Assembly: GCF_014192715.1 (NCBI RefSeq)
Contig: NZ_JACHYH010000001.1
Coordinates: forward strand, 1,302,001-1,366,000
Origin: Luteibacter sp. Sphag1AF
GTDB taxonomy: Bacteria > Pseudomonadota > Gammaproteobacteria > Xanthomonadales > Rhodanobacteraceae
Length of the DNA stretch: 64,000 bases
Direction of reading: 5' to 3'
Shown here: positions 8,763-17,256 of the stretch, piece by piece
How the letters are laid out: every line of letters begins with the position of its first letter
Position numbering within the stretch: the first letter of the stretch is position 1
The notes under the pieces: model-generated
Told to the model about the DNA's origin: nothing
Databases searched by the model: none
Seen by the model: only the letters and a program-made list of their open reading frames with translations
Translations under genes and position numbers: made by a program

Positions 8763-10583
8763 ATGGACATCATCACAACAAGACCTACGGCTTCACGACG
8801 CCGCCTGTCCGCCCTTCTGGCAGGCGCATGCGTTGCTGTCGCTTCGTTTGCGGCATACGCGAAAACGCACCAGGCACTTGATGGCCTTCACGAGATCAAG
8901 GCGACAGAAACCGTGTTTATCGACCGTCTTTACGACAATTCAAAGAAGTCGGACGATATAAAAACATTCGCTTTGTCGTTTCCCCGGCAGGACGAGCGCG
9001 TATTCACATTCGATCTCAACGATCACCTCGTTGCAACGTTCGACCACGGCCAGGCGACCATACGGCGGCGCGCCGCGAATCCTGCCTCCGAGGGAGACGT
9101 ACTCTTCACCGAGACATGGGGCAATCGCGTCGCTCACGTATCTGTCGCATTTGAAGTCACGTCAAACAACATAGACTCCATCCAGCTGGTCGGCACCGAT
9201 GGCGACCACAACTACGTGACGTCCAGTCCCATCTACACCGCCACCTCCGGCGATGCCACCGGCGCCTCCCCCGGAGATCTTCCCAATATTCTCAGCATCG
9301 ACAATCGTGCTGATCTTGGCACGCTGCGTATCGGGCAGGTGTCGTTCGCGATGCGGAAGAATGAGGTACTTCGCGGGAAGCGTTCCATCCACGGCTATCA
9401 GCTGGAGTGTCTTTTCCCCTTGATGGCCATTGCAAACAAGCTGTTGAACACACCGTGCGACCTCATCAAGAACGTACTTACGCATGTGGCCGGAGACGAG
9501 GGAAGTCGCGCTGGCACCGGGAAAGGGATCTCCATGCCAGAAGCCAAAGAGCTTGAATGGTCGCTGGCAAATCTGACCCTGACCCACGGCAGAGATCCGT
9601 ACGCCGGGCACGCTGCCAGCGTCTCGTGCAATGTGCCTCTCGGCAATGTGTTCTCAAATCGAAAGAAGCGGTCGGCAGGAGATGATTGCGTCTTCATGGT
9701 CCTTGACGTGCTGACGCCGTATCTGATCCTGATGGATTACGACTTCAATCCGACCGTGTTCAATCGTGTGATACGGAATATTCTGCGCAGCGGTTTCACG
9801 GGAATCGTGGGTGGAACCGATCAGGTTCATAACGAGTTGATCAACGCGGTAAGGTCCGCTCAGCAGCAGGCCAACGAAGCCGGCGGTCGTGCCATGCATG
9901 CTCTTGAGCAGGATCTGCGCACGGCATCGTCTCTGTATTCAGCATCAGTGACCTTCTCAGACGTAGTGCTGCCGGCACCGAATCCTGCCAACGCCATCGG
10001 CGAATACGAAATGCAGCTTTCTGGCATGTCGGTGGACAGCTTTCGCGAAGCCTATCCGGAGGTTCGCCCCCGAACATGGTCCAATGACCACTGGGAACCG
10101 ACGGACGATGCGTTCACTGTAGAGGTGATGCGGGATCTCCAGACGGATCAGATCGCCGATATACAGAGTCAGCTTCTGAGCTGGTTTCCGGTGCAGCAGG
10201 ACGTTGTTCCGCGAACGGCGGATAATAATGACTGGCTCAATGGCGAGGGCATCAGTCGAAACTTTTATCTCGACCTGAACGATCGGAGGAATACCCACGT
10301 CGTCGTTGCTGTGCGTCACCGTGGAAGAATCGTTTCGCTACTTCTGGCAAATGTTTACCAGAACGCACTACGTGCAGAAGTCGAGTTCAGTGTGTCGGCC
10401 CCTGCCAGCCTGCTTCGTCCCTACTCAGCCCAGGCCATTCGCGGCGCCGGGCAACGTGCTTTGCAGGCGTTCATCGAATACGCGCTGTCGCAGAATATCC
10501 GGGTGATCGGCGCGACGGCTGCAACAACCACGTCCGCGCGAGTGAAGCAGAGGCTTGGCTTCCGCTCTACCGACGAACTGTAA
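8763..10583 (+). CDS. Secreted protein with AB-exotoxin-like layout, paralogue 2
   Basis: A 606-residue tandem paralogue of the preceding gene, collinear over its whole length. The ATG at 8763 has a GAGAGGGA ribosome site and gives a signal peptide ending ASFAAYA. The four mature cysteines are kept at C216, C232, C289 and C309, and RKKR is kept at residues 300-303 with the same 19-residue spacing between the last two cysteines. The flanking loop residues differ, so RKKR looks selected. The C-terminal GNAT-like elements (IRGAGQRAL, SARVKQRLGF) are present and the protein ends STDEL. No terminator separates the two genes, so they may be co-transcribed. Function is unknown; a secreted effector is inferred. 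Confidence 0.75.
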   Translation: MDIITTRPTASRRRLSALLAGACVAVASFAAYAKTHQALDGLHEIKATETVFIDRLYDNSKKSDDIKTFALSFPRQDERVFTFDLNDHLVATFDHGQATIRRRAANPASEGDVLFTETWGNRVAHVSVAFEVTSNNIDSIQLVGTDGDHNYVTSSPIYTATSGDATGASPGDLPNILSIDNRADLGTLRIGQVSFAMRKNEVLRGKRSIHGYQLECLFPLMAIANKLLNTPCDLIKNVLTHVAGDEGSRAGTGKGISMPEAKELEWSLANLTLTHGRDPYAGHAASVSCNVPLGNVFSNRKKRSAGDDCVFMVLDVLTPYLILMDYDFNPTVFNRVIRNILRSGFTGIVGGTDQVHNELINAVRSAQQQANEAGGRAMHALEQDLRTASSLYSASVTFSDVVLPAPNPANAIGEYEMQLSGMSVDSFREAYPEVRPRTWSNDHWEPTDDAFTVEVMRDLQTDQIADIQSQLLSWFPVQQDVVPRTADNNDWLNGEGISRNFYLDLNDRRNTHVVVAVRHRGRIVSLLLANVYQNALRAEVEFSVSAPASLLRPYSAQAIRGAGQRALQAFIEYALSQNIRVIGATAATTTSARVKQRLGFRSTDEL

Positions 10584-10610
10584 ACGAACTTCCGCGAATA
10601 GCGACTCATC

Positions 10611-10644
10611 ATCACCACCGGAAGCTTGCGCTCCCGGTGGTGAT
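10611..10644. terminator. Hairpin between convergent genes
   Basis: An 11-bp perfect stem (ATCACCACCGG with its complement) with a 12-base loop lies between the end of the secreted-protein pair and the end of the permease operon. There is no T run on either strand, so its role as a terminator is likely only from position. Confidence 0.4.
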
Positions 10645-10649
10645 GGCGA

Positions 10650-11864
10650 TCATACGGATCGTGTTGCAACCACGGGCGGCACGGCTGCTGCGCGAATGGC
10701 CGGGCCAAGGACAGCGAGCTGGCCAAGTATCCACTGCACACACGCACCTGCCACCAGGTACGCCACCGGCAGGCGCGGTAGTTCGTAGTAGCGCATCAGC
10801 ACATCATTGAGCACATACGCAGCCGCCACGCCCAGCACGACACCAAAGGTCACGATCAGCAGATTTTCGAGCTGGAAGTAGCGGAGGATGTCTCCACGTG
10901 TTGCACCGATAGCGCGGCGAATACCGATCTGCTTGCGGCGTCGGTCGACCCAGAAGCTCGCCAGCCCAACGATACCCAGTGCGGTCACCAATAGCAGCGA
11001 CACGATCACGCCGACAAGAATGCGAGCCATCGCGCGATCACTTCGAAAGTAGTCGTGGCGGAAATCCGCGATGGTTTTCGTGTTGTCCCGATCAAGCACG
11101 GCTTCAGGAACAATGGTTGCTATCGCATTGCTGGCGTCGCGCAACACGCGCGAGATATCGGCAGGATCGGCACGAAGGAGATAGGTTCCCGAGAATGCCG
11201 TCCCCGGCTGTGCGGGCGTGAACACGGACCAGTCCACGCTTTCCGGTCCCCGGCCGCCCGGCTGTGCGGTAGCCAGATGCTCGACCACTCCGGTGACCCG
11301 GAAGTGAAACTTGTCGACCCAGAATTCTTTGCCAAGCGGGTTGGCGCCTGGCCAGAAATGTTGTGCAAGGGTTCCGGTCACCAGAACGTTGGCGTTCGCC
11401 GGCACGAAGCTGTCGATCGGGCCGTAGTCGTCCGGCTTTGGCGCCTCGCCCGCGATCAGCTTCAGCCCCAGCGCCTCCCATGTGCCGGGGCCGGATACGT
11501 AGAAGTCCACCACGCCACCGTTACGCTTCTCTTCGCGATCAAGTGTGACACCGGCCACCCCCGCTTGCCTCGCAAACGGCGCGGCATTGATGGCACTCAC
11601 TGACTTCATGCCCGGGATGGACTGTAGCCCTGCGATAACGCGCGCATTGATATCTTTCGCCTGGGTCTCGTCGTACCCGGTGATGCTTAGTAGCGCCAAC
11701 GATGATTCGTTGATACCACTGCTCAGTTCCATGGCATGCCAGCGATTGGCGATCAGAAAACATGCGTTGCACAACACGGCGCAGGCCAGAGCGATCTGGA
11801 GTGCAATCAGCGTGGTGGCCAGGCGGTGATGACGCAGAGCCGAGAGAATGGGTTTGATCTGCAT
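10650..11864 (-). CDS. ABC transporter permease, FtsX/MacB type (second gene)
   Basis: A 404-residue inner-membrane permease. One N-terminal membrane segment (residues ~18-40) is followed by a large periplasmic MacB-core-like domain, then three C-terminal membrane segments with the FtsX signature RRKQIGIRRAIGATRGDILRYF between the first two. Such permeases do not move substrate across the inner membrane themselves; they transmit ATPase motion to periplasmic partners, for example in drug or peptide efflux or lipoprotein release. The ATG at 11864 is 14 bp after the stop of the upstream permease, so the two are co-transcribed and probably form a heterodimer. No ATPase or membrane-fusion gene is adjacent, which is unusual. 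Confidence 0.85.
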   Translation of the reverse strand: MQIKPILSALRHHRLATTLIALQIALACAVLCNACFLIANRWHAMELSSGINESSLALLSITGYDETQAKDINARVIAGLQSIPGMKSVSAINAAPFARQAGVAGVTLDREEKRNGGVVDFYVSGPGTWEALGLKLIAGEAPKPDDYGPIDSFVPANANVLVTGTLAQHFWPGANPLGKEFWVDKFHFRVTGVVEHLATAQPGGRGPESVDWSVFTPAQPGTAFSGTYLLRADPADISRVLRDASNAIATIVPEAVLDRDNTKTIADFRHDYFRSDRAMARILVGVIVSLLLVTALGIVGLASFWVDRRRKQIGIRRAIGATRGDILRYFQLENLLIVTFGVVLGVAAAYVLNDVLMRYYELPRLPVAYLVAGACVQWILGQLAVLGPAIRAAAVPPVVATRSV

Positions 11865-11878
11865 GTCGTCGCGTCCCG

Positions 11879-13198
11879 TCACAACGTCTTCAAATGCATG
11901 GCCGGAGCCACACCGCCCGCGCGCACCGCAGGTATGGCGCCGGCCAGGAGACTCACCACAACGGCAAGAACAAAGGTCACCACGAACATCGAAACATCCA
12001 GATGCGCGAGGTCCGCATAGGCAACCGGCTGCTGCCGCACCCACCACAGACCAAGCAACGTCAGCACCCAGCCGCCCAGGCCGCCCAGCAGTCCGATCAT
12101 TCCCGCCTCGACCAGACACTGCGCAATCACGGCTCGCCGTGTTGCGCCAAGCGCCCGACGCACGGTGATCTCGCCGCTGCGCCGCAGGAATTTCGCGAGA
12201 AGCAGTCCCACGGTGTTGAACAGGCAGATGGTGAGAAAGGCAAAGGCGAGCCATGTTTGCAGACGCACATCGCTCGGCACAATGCGGTTGTACTCCATCC
12301 ACTCCGGCATGCTGAACATGCGCGTCAACGTGCTGTTGAAGCGTCCGATCGTCTTCTGTTGTTGCGCGTAGTCGGCCACAAACTGGCGATAGGCGCTCAC
12401 CTTCGCCGGATCATTGATCTGTACCCACAGCGTCACCCACTCGCATGGCGAGTTAACCAGATGACCCGGCGTGTCGGGCACACGCCAGCAGGTGTACTGC
12501 TGGAAGTGGCCGTCGTTGATCTCCAGGCCGCTGGTAAGTGGAGTCATCACCTCGTGCGGTTTGCTGTAGAAGTCCGCTGTATCTCCATGAGCGAAGCTTC
12601 CGCCGCGTACCATGTAGAACAGCGGCGATGGCCGCCAGGGAGCCAGAACGCCCACGATGCGCACGTCGGTGTCACGCAGGCGAATCGTCCGGCCCACACT
12701 GTTCGCACCCGCGAAGAGCTTACCGTTCAGATCGGCGGAAATAACCACCACGCGCGCGTGCTTTGTGTCGTCGTCCTCGCTCCACGCACCGCCATATTGA
12801 AACGGCACATTGAACATGGAGAAGAAGTCCGTCGTCGTGGACAGCATGCTCTTCATCATGGGAGGAAGCGTGGTTTCCGGTGCCCGCACCTTCAGTTCGC
12901 TGTCGACGATCAGTGTTTGCCTGTCGGCGCGATGCGCACTCCACAGATCCATCGCCGAACGGTAGTCCATGACGTCGGGAGGATTGACCCGATTGGGATA
13001 CGTGATATCCGGGTTCACCTGCGGATAAAAAATCTGCGCGCTGCGGCCCGGCAGCGGATCGCGTGACAGCAGATGCATGACCGTAAGCGTGGTCATGCTG
13101 GTACCGATACCAACCGAGATGGCCAGCACCATCAAGGTCGTAAGTACCTTGTTGCGCTTCAGACTGCGCAGCGCGAGCTCCAGGTAATAACCAAACAT
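11879..13198 (-). CDS. ABC transporter permease, FtsX/MacB type (first gene)
   Basis: A 439-residue permease beginning MFGYYLELALRSLKRNKVLT. It has the same layout as its partner: one N-terminal membrane segment, a periplasmic domain of about 240 residues, and three C-terminal segments with the FtsX motif GEITVRRALGATRRAVIAQ. It is the first gene of a two-gene operon and lies behind a sigma-54 promoter at 13284-13299 with paired palindromes farther upstream. That implies control by an enhancer-binding protein, probably answering an envelope or antibiotic signal. The ATPase must be supplied from elsewhere in the genome. Confidence 0.85.
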   Translation of the reverse strand: MFGYYLELALRSLKRNKVLTTLMVLAISVGIGTSMTTLTVMHLLSRDPLPGRSAQIFYPQVNPDITYPNRVNPPDVMDYRSAMDLWSAHRADRQTLIVDSELKVRAPETTLPPMMKSMLSTTTDFFSMFNVPFQYGGAWSEDDDTKHARVVVISADLNGKLFAGANSVGRTIRLRDTDVRIVGVLAPWRPSPLFYMVRGGSFAHGDTADFYSKPHEVMTPLTSGLEINDGHFQQYTCWRVPDTPGHLVNSPCEWVTLWVQINDPAKVSAYRQFVADYAQQQKTIGRFNSTLTRMFSMPEWMEYNRIVPSDVRLQTWLAFAFLTICLFNTVGLLLAKFLRRSGEITVRRALGATRRAVIAQCLVEAGMIGLLGGLGGWVLTLLGLWWVRQQPVAYADLAHLDVSMFVVTFVLAVVVSLLAGAIPAVRAGGVAPAMHLKTL

Positions 13199-13283
13199 GC
13201 CATCGGGCTCCTTGTATGAACGCAGGCGCCGCCGCTCGCCCGTTCATATCGAGCAGAAACCGACATCCCCCATGCAAGGCGTT

Positions 13284-13299
13284 GGCAAGCTCCGTGCCA
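13284..13299 (-). promoter_or_regulatory. Sigma-54 (RpoN) promoter for the permease operon
   Basis: Read on the minus strand the site is TGGCACGGAGCTTGCC. It matches the -24/-12 consensus TGGCACG-N4-TTGC exactly through the GC of the -12 box. The start of transcription would be near 13272, giving a leader of about 75 bases before the permease ATG at 13198. Confidence 0.85.
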
Positions 13300-13360
13300 T
13301 CGCCCGGTAGTCCACGGGACTGTTCTGTTTCAATAACTTAGAGGGAACGACACGCGCATG

Positions 13361-13407
13361 TGTCCGCAAGATCCGTGTCCGCGGACAAGGTATATCGTCC
13401 GCGGACA
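13361..13407. promoter_or_regulatory. Tandem palindromes, likely enhancer-binding-protein sites
   Basis: A perfect palindrome TGTCCGCGGACA lies at 13376-13387. A second copy with one mismatch (CGTCCGCGGACA) lies at 13396-13407, exactly 20 bp or two helical turns away. A half site TGTCCGC is at 13361 and a TGTCCG is at 13426. They stand 62-123 bp upstream of the sigma-54 promoter, the usual distance for activator sites. There is no T run, so a terminator for the radical SAM gene is not favoured. Confidence 0.7.
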
Positions 13408-13437
13408 GGGCACCTCAGCAGCGCGCTGTCCGGCTAT

Positions 13438-14523
13438 TCAGAACAATTCGCCTTGCGGCGAAGCCACCCGTGGCGGCACGAACATCGAGGTGTCCAGCAC
13501 CGTTTCGCGTGCGCGGTTCAATCCGAAACGGCGCGATGCGATTTCGAAGCGGTTCTTCAGCAGGTCGGCAAAGACGCCCTGCCCGCGCATGCGCGTGGCA
13601 AAGTTGGAATCGTAGTCGCGCCCGCCGTTCATTTGCTGCACCAGACTCATCACGTGCGATGCCTTGTCGGGCACATGGACGTCCAGCCATTCACGGAACA
13701 GGCCCTTGAGCTCATGCGGAAGACGCAGGACGGTATAACCCGCCGAACGGGCGCCAGCCTGCGCGGCTTGTTCAAGGATGGCTTCGATGTCGCGCTCGTT
13801 GAGCGCCGGAATGATGGGCGCCACCAGTACGCCCACCGGGATGCCATGGTCGGCAAGGTTCTGAATGGCCTGGATGCGACGGTGTGGTGCACTGGCCCGG
13901 GGTTCAAGGCGCGCCGCCAGGCGGTTGTCCAGCGAGTTGATCGAAACGAATACCTGAACCTGATTGCGTGCAGCCATGGGCTCCAGCAGATCAAGGTCGC
14001 GCTCCACCAGCGCATTCTTGGTCACGATGGTGCACGGATGCCCGGTATCGTGCAGCAACTGGAGCGCCGCACGGGTCAGGCGCCAGTGCTTCTCCACCGG
14101 CTGGTAAGGATCGGTGTTGCTGCCGATGTTGATCGGCTTGCACACATAAGACGGCTTGGTCAGCTCGCCCAGCAGCACCTCGGCCAGATTCGTCTTGGCG
14201 TAGATCTTGGTTTCGAAGTCGAGACCGGGCGAGAGGTTGAGGTACGCGTGCGATGGACGGGCGAAGCAATACACGCACCCGTGCTCGCATCCCCGGTAAG
14301 GGTTAAGTGCCTGATCGAAATGGATGTCCGGCGAATCGTTGCGGCTGATGACGCTTCGCGCCCGTTCTTCCCGCACGCTGGTTTCGACGCGAACGGGTTC
14401 GGCTGGCTCGCGCAGCCAGCCGTCGTCTTCAGCCTGGTGGCGAATGCGCTCGAAGCGGCCTTCCGGATTGGAGGCGGCGCCGCGGCCCTTGATGACGCGC
14501 GTGGTGGGGAGTGGCTCGGACAT
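13438..14523 (-). CDS. PA0069-type radical SAM protein
   Basis: A 361-residue protein with the radical SAM motif C-x3-C-x2-C in YRGCEHGCVYCFARP near residue 75. The CVYCFAR context and the later GSNTDPYQPVEK segment are typical of the uncharacterised PA0069 group, related to spore photoproduct lyase. The cluster would bind a 4Fe-4S centre and cleave S-adenosylmethionine; the substrate is unknown. The ATG at 14523 starts MSEPLPTTRVIKGRGAASN, the usual family opening. The longer frame to 14718 is not needed. It is a single gene, divergent from the bestrophin gene. Confidence 0.9.
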   Translation of the reverse strand: MSEPLPTTRVIKGRGAASNPEGRFERIRHQAEDDGWLREPAEPVRVETSVREERARSVISRNDSPDIHFDQALNPYRGCEHGCVYCFARPSHAYLNLSPGLDFETKIYAKTNLAEVLLGELTKPSYVCKPINIGSNTDPYQPVEKHWRLTRAALQLLHDTGHPCTIVTKNALVERDLDLLEPMAARNQVQVFVSINSLDNRLAARLEPRASAPHRRIQAIQNLADHGIPVGVLVAPIIPALNERDIEAILEQAAQAGARSAGYTVLRLPHELKGLFREWLDVHVPDKASHVMSLVQQMNGGRDYDSNFATRMRGQGVFADLLKNRFEIASRRFGLNRARETVLDTSMFVPPRVASPQGELF

Positions 14524-14653
14524 GGCTCGAGCATAATCCGGCTGCGTCTCAAGTCCTGCGAACGGCGCCACGGCTTGCCTACCGACGTTGACCGGCCAGG
14601 TTCGATGAATCGCCGGGGCGTAGAATGTCCACATCGTTAGCCGCGAGCCCGCC

Positions 14654-15574
14654 ATGATCGCCCGTACCCGCACGCCGTCCGTTGCCTCCCTGCTTTTCGC
14701 GCTGAAGGGGTCAATCATCCCTGTGATCTGGCCGCGCGTGCTCTACACCATCCTGTTTTCCCTGCTGGTGGTGGTGCTCAATGGCTACGCGTTTTCCCTG
14801 CACATCGGCCTCAGTGCAGCGCCGCTCACGCTGATGGGCCTTACGCTGGCCATCTTCCTGGGTTTCCGCAACACGGTGGCATATCAACGCTGGTGGGATG
14901 CACGCACGCTCTGGGGCGAACTGATCATCGTGACGCGAAACCTCACGCGGCAGACGCTTGGCTTCCTGGCAGATCAGGACGAGCCAACGCGGCGCCAGCT
15001 CGTCTATCGACTGATCGCATTCACCCACGCCCTTCGCCATCACCTGCGTGGATCGGACCCCACCGATGACCTTTCACGCTGGCTCAGCGCGGACGAAGCG
15101 GCAGACGCGCTGGCGACACCCAACCGGCCGAACACGGTGCTGGGTCAGCTGGGCCGCGCATACACGGGAACCGCGAAACAGACGGCAGTGGACCCGATAC
15201 TGCTGGCTTCCATCGACGCACAGATCAGCCGATTGTCGTATGTGCTTGGCGGCTGCGAGCGCATCCAGGGCACGCCGATTCCCTACGCGTACATTCTGCT
15301 GCTGCACCGGACAGTGCACATCTACTGTTTTCTGCTGCCGTTCTGCCTGGTCGGAACGATGGGCTGGACCACGCCCCTGGTGGTGGGTGTGCTGGCTTAC
15401 ACGTTCTTTGGACTGGATGCGCTGGGCGATCAGATCGAAGATCCCTTCGACCTGATGCCCAACGATCTTCCCCTGGATGCCATGAGCCGCAACGTGGAGA
15501 TCAACCTGCTCTCGCTGCTGGGAGATACCGATCTTCCGGCACCCATCCAGCCGCGTGATTTCGTGCTTCCCTGA
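14654..15574 (+). CDS. Bestrophin-family anion channel (YneE-like)
   Basis: A 306-residue membrane protein of the bacterial bestrophin family. Hydrophobic segments lie at residues ~20-45, 50-70, 205-225 and 225-245. The FLGFRNTVAYQRWWDARTLWG segment is the family's neck region, and GDQIEDPFDLMPND near the C-terminus is the bestrophin signature. Members form pentameric ion channels in the inner membrane. It is divergent from the radical SAM gene, and its stop lies only 3 bp from the stop of the convergent transporter gene. Confidence 0.9.
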   Translation: MIARTRTPSVASLLFALKGSIIPVIWPRVLYTILFSLLVVVLNGYAFSLHIGLSAAPLTLMGLTLAIFLGFRNTVAYQRWWDARTLWGELIIVTRNLTRQTLGFLADQDEPTRRQLVYRLIAFTHALRHHLRGSDPTDDLSRWLSADEAADALATPNRPNTVLGQLGRAYTGTAKQTAVDPILLASIDAQISRLSYVLGGCERIQGTPIPYAYILLLHRTVHIYCFLLPFCLVGTMGWTTPLVVGVLAYTFFGLDALGDQIEDPFDLMPNDLPLDAMSRNVEINLLSLLGDTDLPAPIQPRDFVLP

Positions 15575-15577
15575 GGC

Positions 15578-17242
15578 TCAGTGGTCGATAGCCACGTCCT
15601 TGGTTTCGCGCACGAAGAGAAGGCCGATCACGAAGGTCATCAGGGCAACGCCGATGGGATACCAGAGGCCGTAGTAGATGTCGCCTTTCCAGGCGACCAG
15701 CATGAATCCGATGGTGGGCACGAACCCGCCGAACCATCCGTTTCCGATGTGATACGGCAGGCTCATCGAGGTGTAACGGATGCGGGTGGGGAACATTTCC
15801 ACCAGCCAGGCCGCAATAGGGCCGTAGACCATCGTGACGTAGATCACCAGGATGGCCAGCAGGATCACCAGCATCGGGTAGTTGGATTTCGACGGGTCTG
15901 CTTTCTCCGGATAGCCCGCGGTGGTCAGCTGAGCATTCACCTTGTCGGTGAACTGCTTGTTCGTTGCCGTGAAGGTTGCCTTGTCGAGCGAGCCACCTTC
16001 AAAGGATTCGATCACCTCGTCGCCAATGGTCACGGTGGCGATGCTGCCGGCAGGTGCATCAACATTGGAATACGGGATGCCCTTTTTGGCCAGCAGGCTC
16101 TTGGCCACGTCGCACGAGCTGGTGAAGGTCTTCTTGCCCACCGGATCGAACTGGAAGCTGCATGCGTTCGGGTCAGCGGTGACTTTGACCGGCGCCGCAG
16201 CCGCGGCCGCTTCAATGGCGGGATTGCCGTAATGCGTCAGTCCCTTGAAGATCGGGAAATACGTCGCCGCTGCCAGGAGGCAACCGGCAAGTACCACGGT
16301 CTTGCGGCCAATGCGGTCAGAAAGCCAGCCAAAGAAAACGAAGAAGGGCGTGCCGATCAGCAAGGCCACCGCAATGAGCAGATTGGCTGTGGTGCCATCC
16401 ACCTTCAGGCTCTGGGTCAGGAAGTACAACGAGTAAAACTGCCCCGTATACCAGACCACCGCCTGCCCGGCCGTCGCACCAAACAGCGCAAGGATCACCA
16501 GCTTCAGGTTCTTCCACTGACCAAATGCTTCAGTCAGCGGCGCCTTGGAGCCCTTGCCCTCCGCCTTCATCTGCTGGAACACCGGCGACTCGTGCAACTG
16601 CATGCGGATATACACCGAGACGCCGACCAGTACGGCAGAAATCAGGAACGGAATGCGCCATCCCCACGCCTGAAAGGCCTCATCACCCAGTCCAAGACGC
16701 GACCCCAGAATCACCAATAGCGAAAGGAACAGCCCAAAGGTCGCGGTGATCTGAATGAAGCTTGTGTACAGGCCGCGTTTGCCGGCAGGCGCGTGTTCGG
16801 CCACATAAGTGGCTGCACCGCCATATTCGCCACCAAGCGCCAGCCCCTGGAGCAAGCGCAGAAGAATCAGAAGCACGGGCGCTGCCATGCCTATGGTGTT
16901 GTAACCGGGAAGCACGCCCACCAGGAACGTGGAGGTGCCCATGATCACAATGGTGACCAGGAAGGTGTACTTGCGGCCGATCAGGTCGCCCACGCGCCCG
17001 AAGACGATGGCACCAAACGGGCGCACGGCAAAACCCGCGGCGAACGCCAGCAGCGCGAAGATGAACTGGCTGGTTTCATTGAGGCCGGTAAAAAACTGCT
17101 TGCCGATCAGTGCGGCAAGCGAGCCGTAAAGATAGAAGTCATACCATTCGAAGACGGTACCGAGGCTGGACGCGAAGATCACGCGCTTGTGGCTGGAGCC
17201 AATGGGCTTCGCGCCTGGCAAACTGCTGACGGTCGTGGACAT
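15578..17242 (-). CDS. MHS-family MFS transporter
   Basis: A 554-residue proton symporter of the metabolite:H+ symporter group. It shows FEWYDFYLYG in the first membrane segment and RPFGAIVFGRVGDLIGRKYT between segments 2 and 3. A second GRK loop (SDRIGRKT) precedes segment 9. An inserted domain of about 105 residues between segments 9 and 10 should face the periplasm and holds two cysteines that may pair. Members carry small carboxylates, betaines or amino acids. It follows the porin gene by 14 bp with a GAGGGGAAA ribosome site, so the two form an outer- and inner-membrane uptake pair. Next to acs and crbSR, an organic acid substrate is likely but inferred. Confidence 0.9.
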   Translation of the reverse strand: MSTTVSSLPGAKPIGSSHKRVIFASSLGTVFEWYDFYLYGSLAALIGKQFFTGLNETSQFIFALLAFAAGFAVRPFGAIVFGRVGDLIGRKYTFLVTIVIMGTSTFLVGVLPGYNTIGMAAPVLLILLRLLQGLALGGEYGGAATYVAEHAPAGKRGLYTSFIQITATFGLFLSLLVILGSRLGLGDEAFQAWGWRIPFLISAVLVGVSVYIRMQLHESPVFQQMKAEGKGSKAPLTEAFGQWKNLKLVILALFGATAGQAVVWYTGQFYSLYFLTQSLKVDGTTANLLIAVALLIGTPFFVFFGWLSDRIGRKTVVLAGCLLAAATYFPIFKGLTHYGNPAIEAAAAAAPVKVTADPNACSFQFDPVGKKTFTSSCDVAKSLLAKKGIPYSNVDAPAGSIATVTIGDEVIESFEGGSLDKATFTATNKQFTDKVNAQLTTAGYPEKADPSKSNYPMLVILLAILVIYVTMVYGPIAAWLVEMFPTRIRYTSMSLPYHIGNGWFGGFVPTIGFMLVAWKGDIYYGLWYPIGVALMTFVIGLLFVRETKDVAIDH

Positions 17243-17256
17243 GCGTTTCCCCTCGC

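Noticed and set aside
13361-13437. Terminator of the radical SAM gene formed by the TGTCCGCGGACA repeats
   Set aside because: The repeats could pair, but no T run follows on the minus strand, and their spacing relative to the sigma-54 promoter fits activator sites better.
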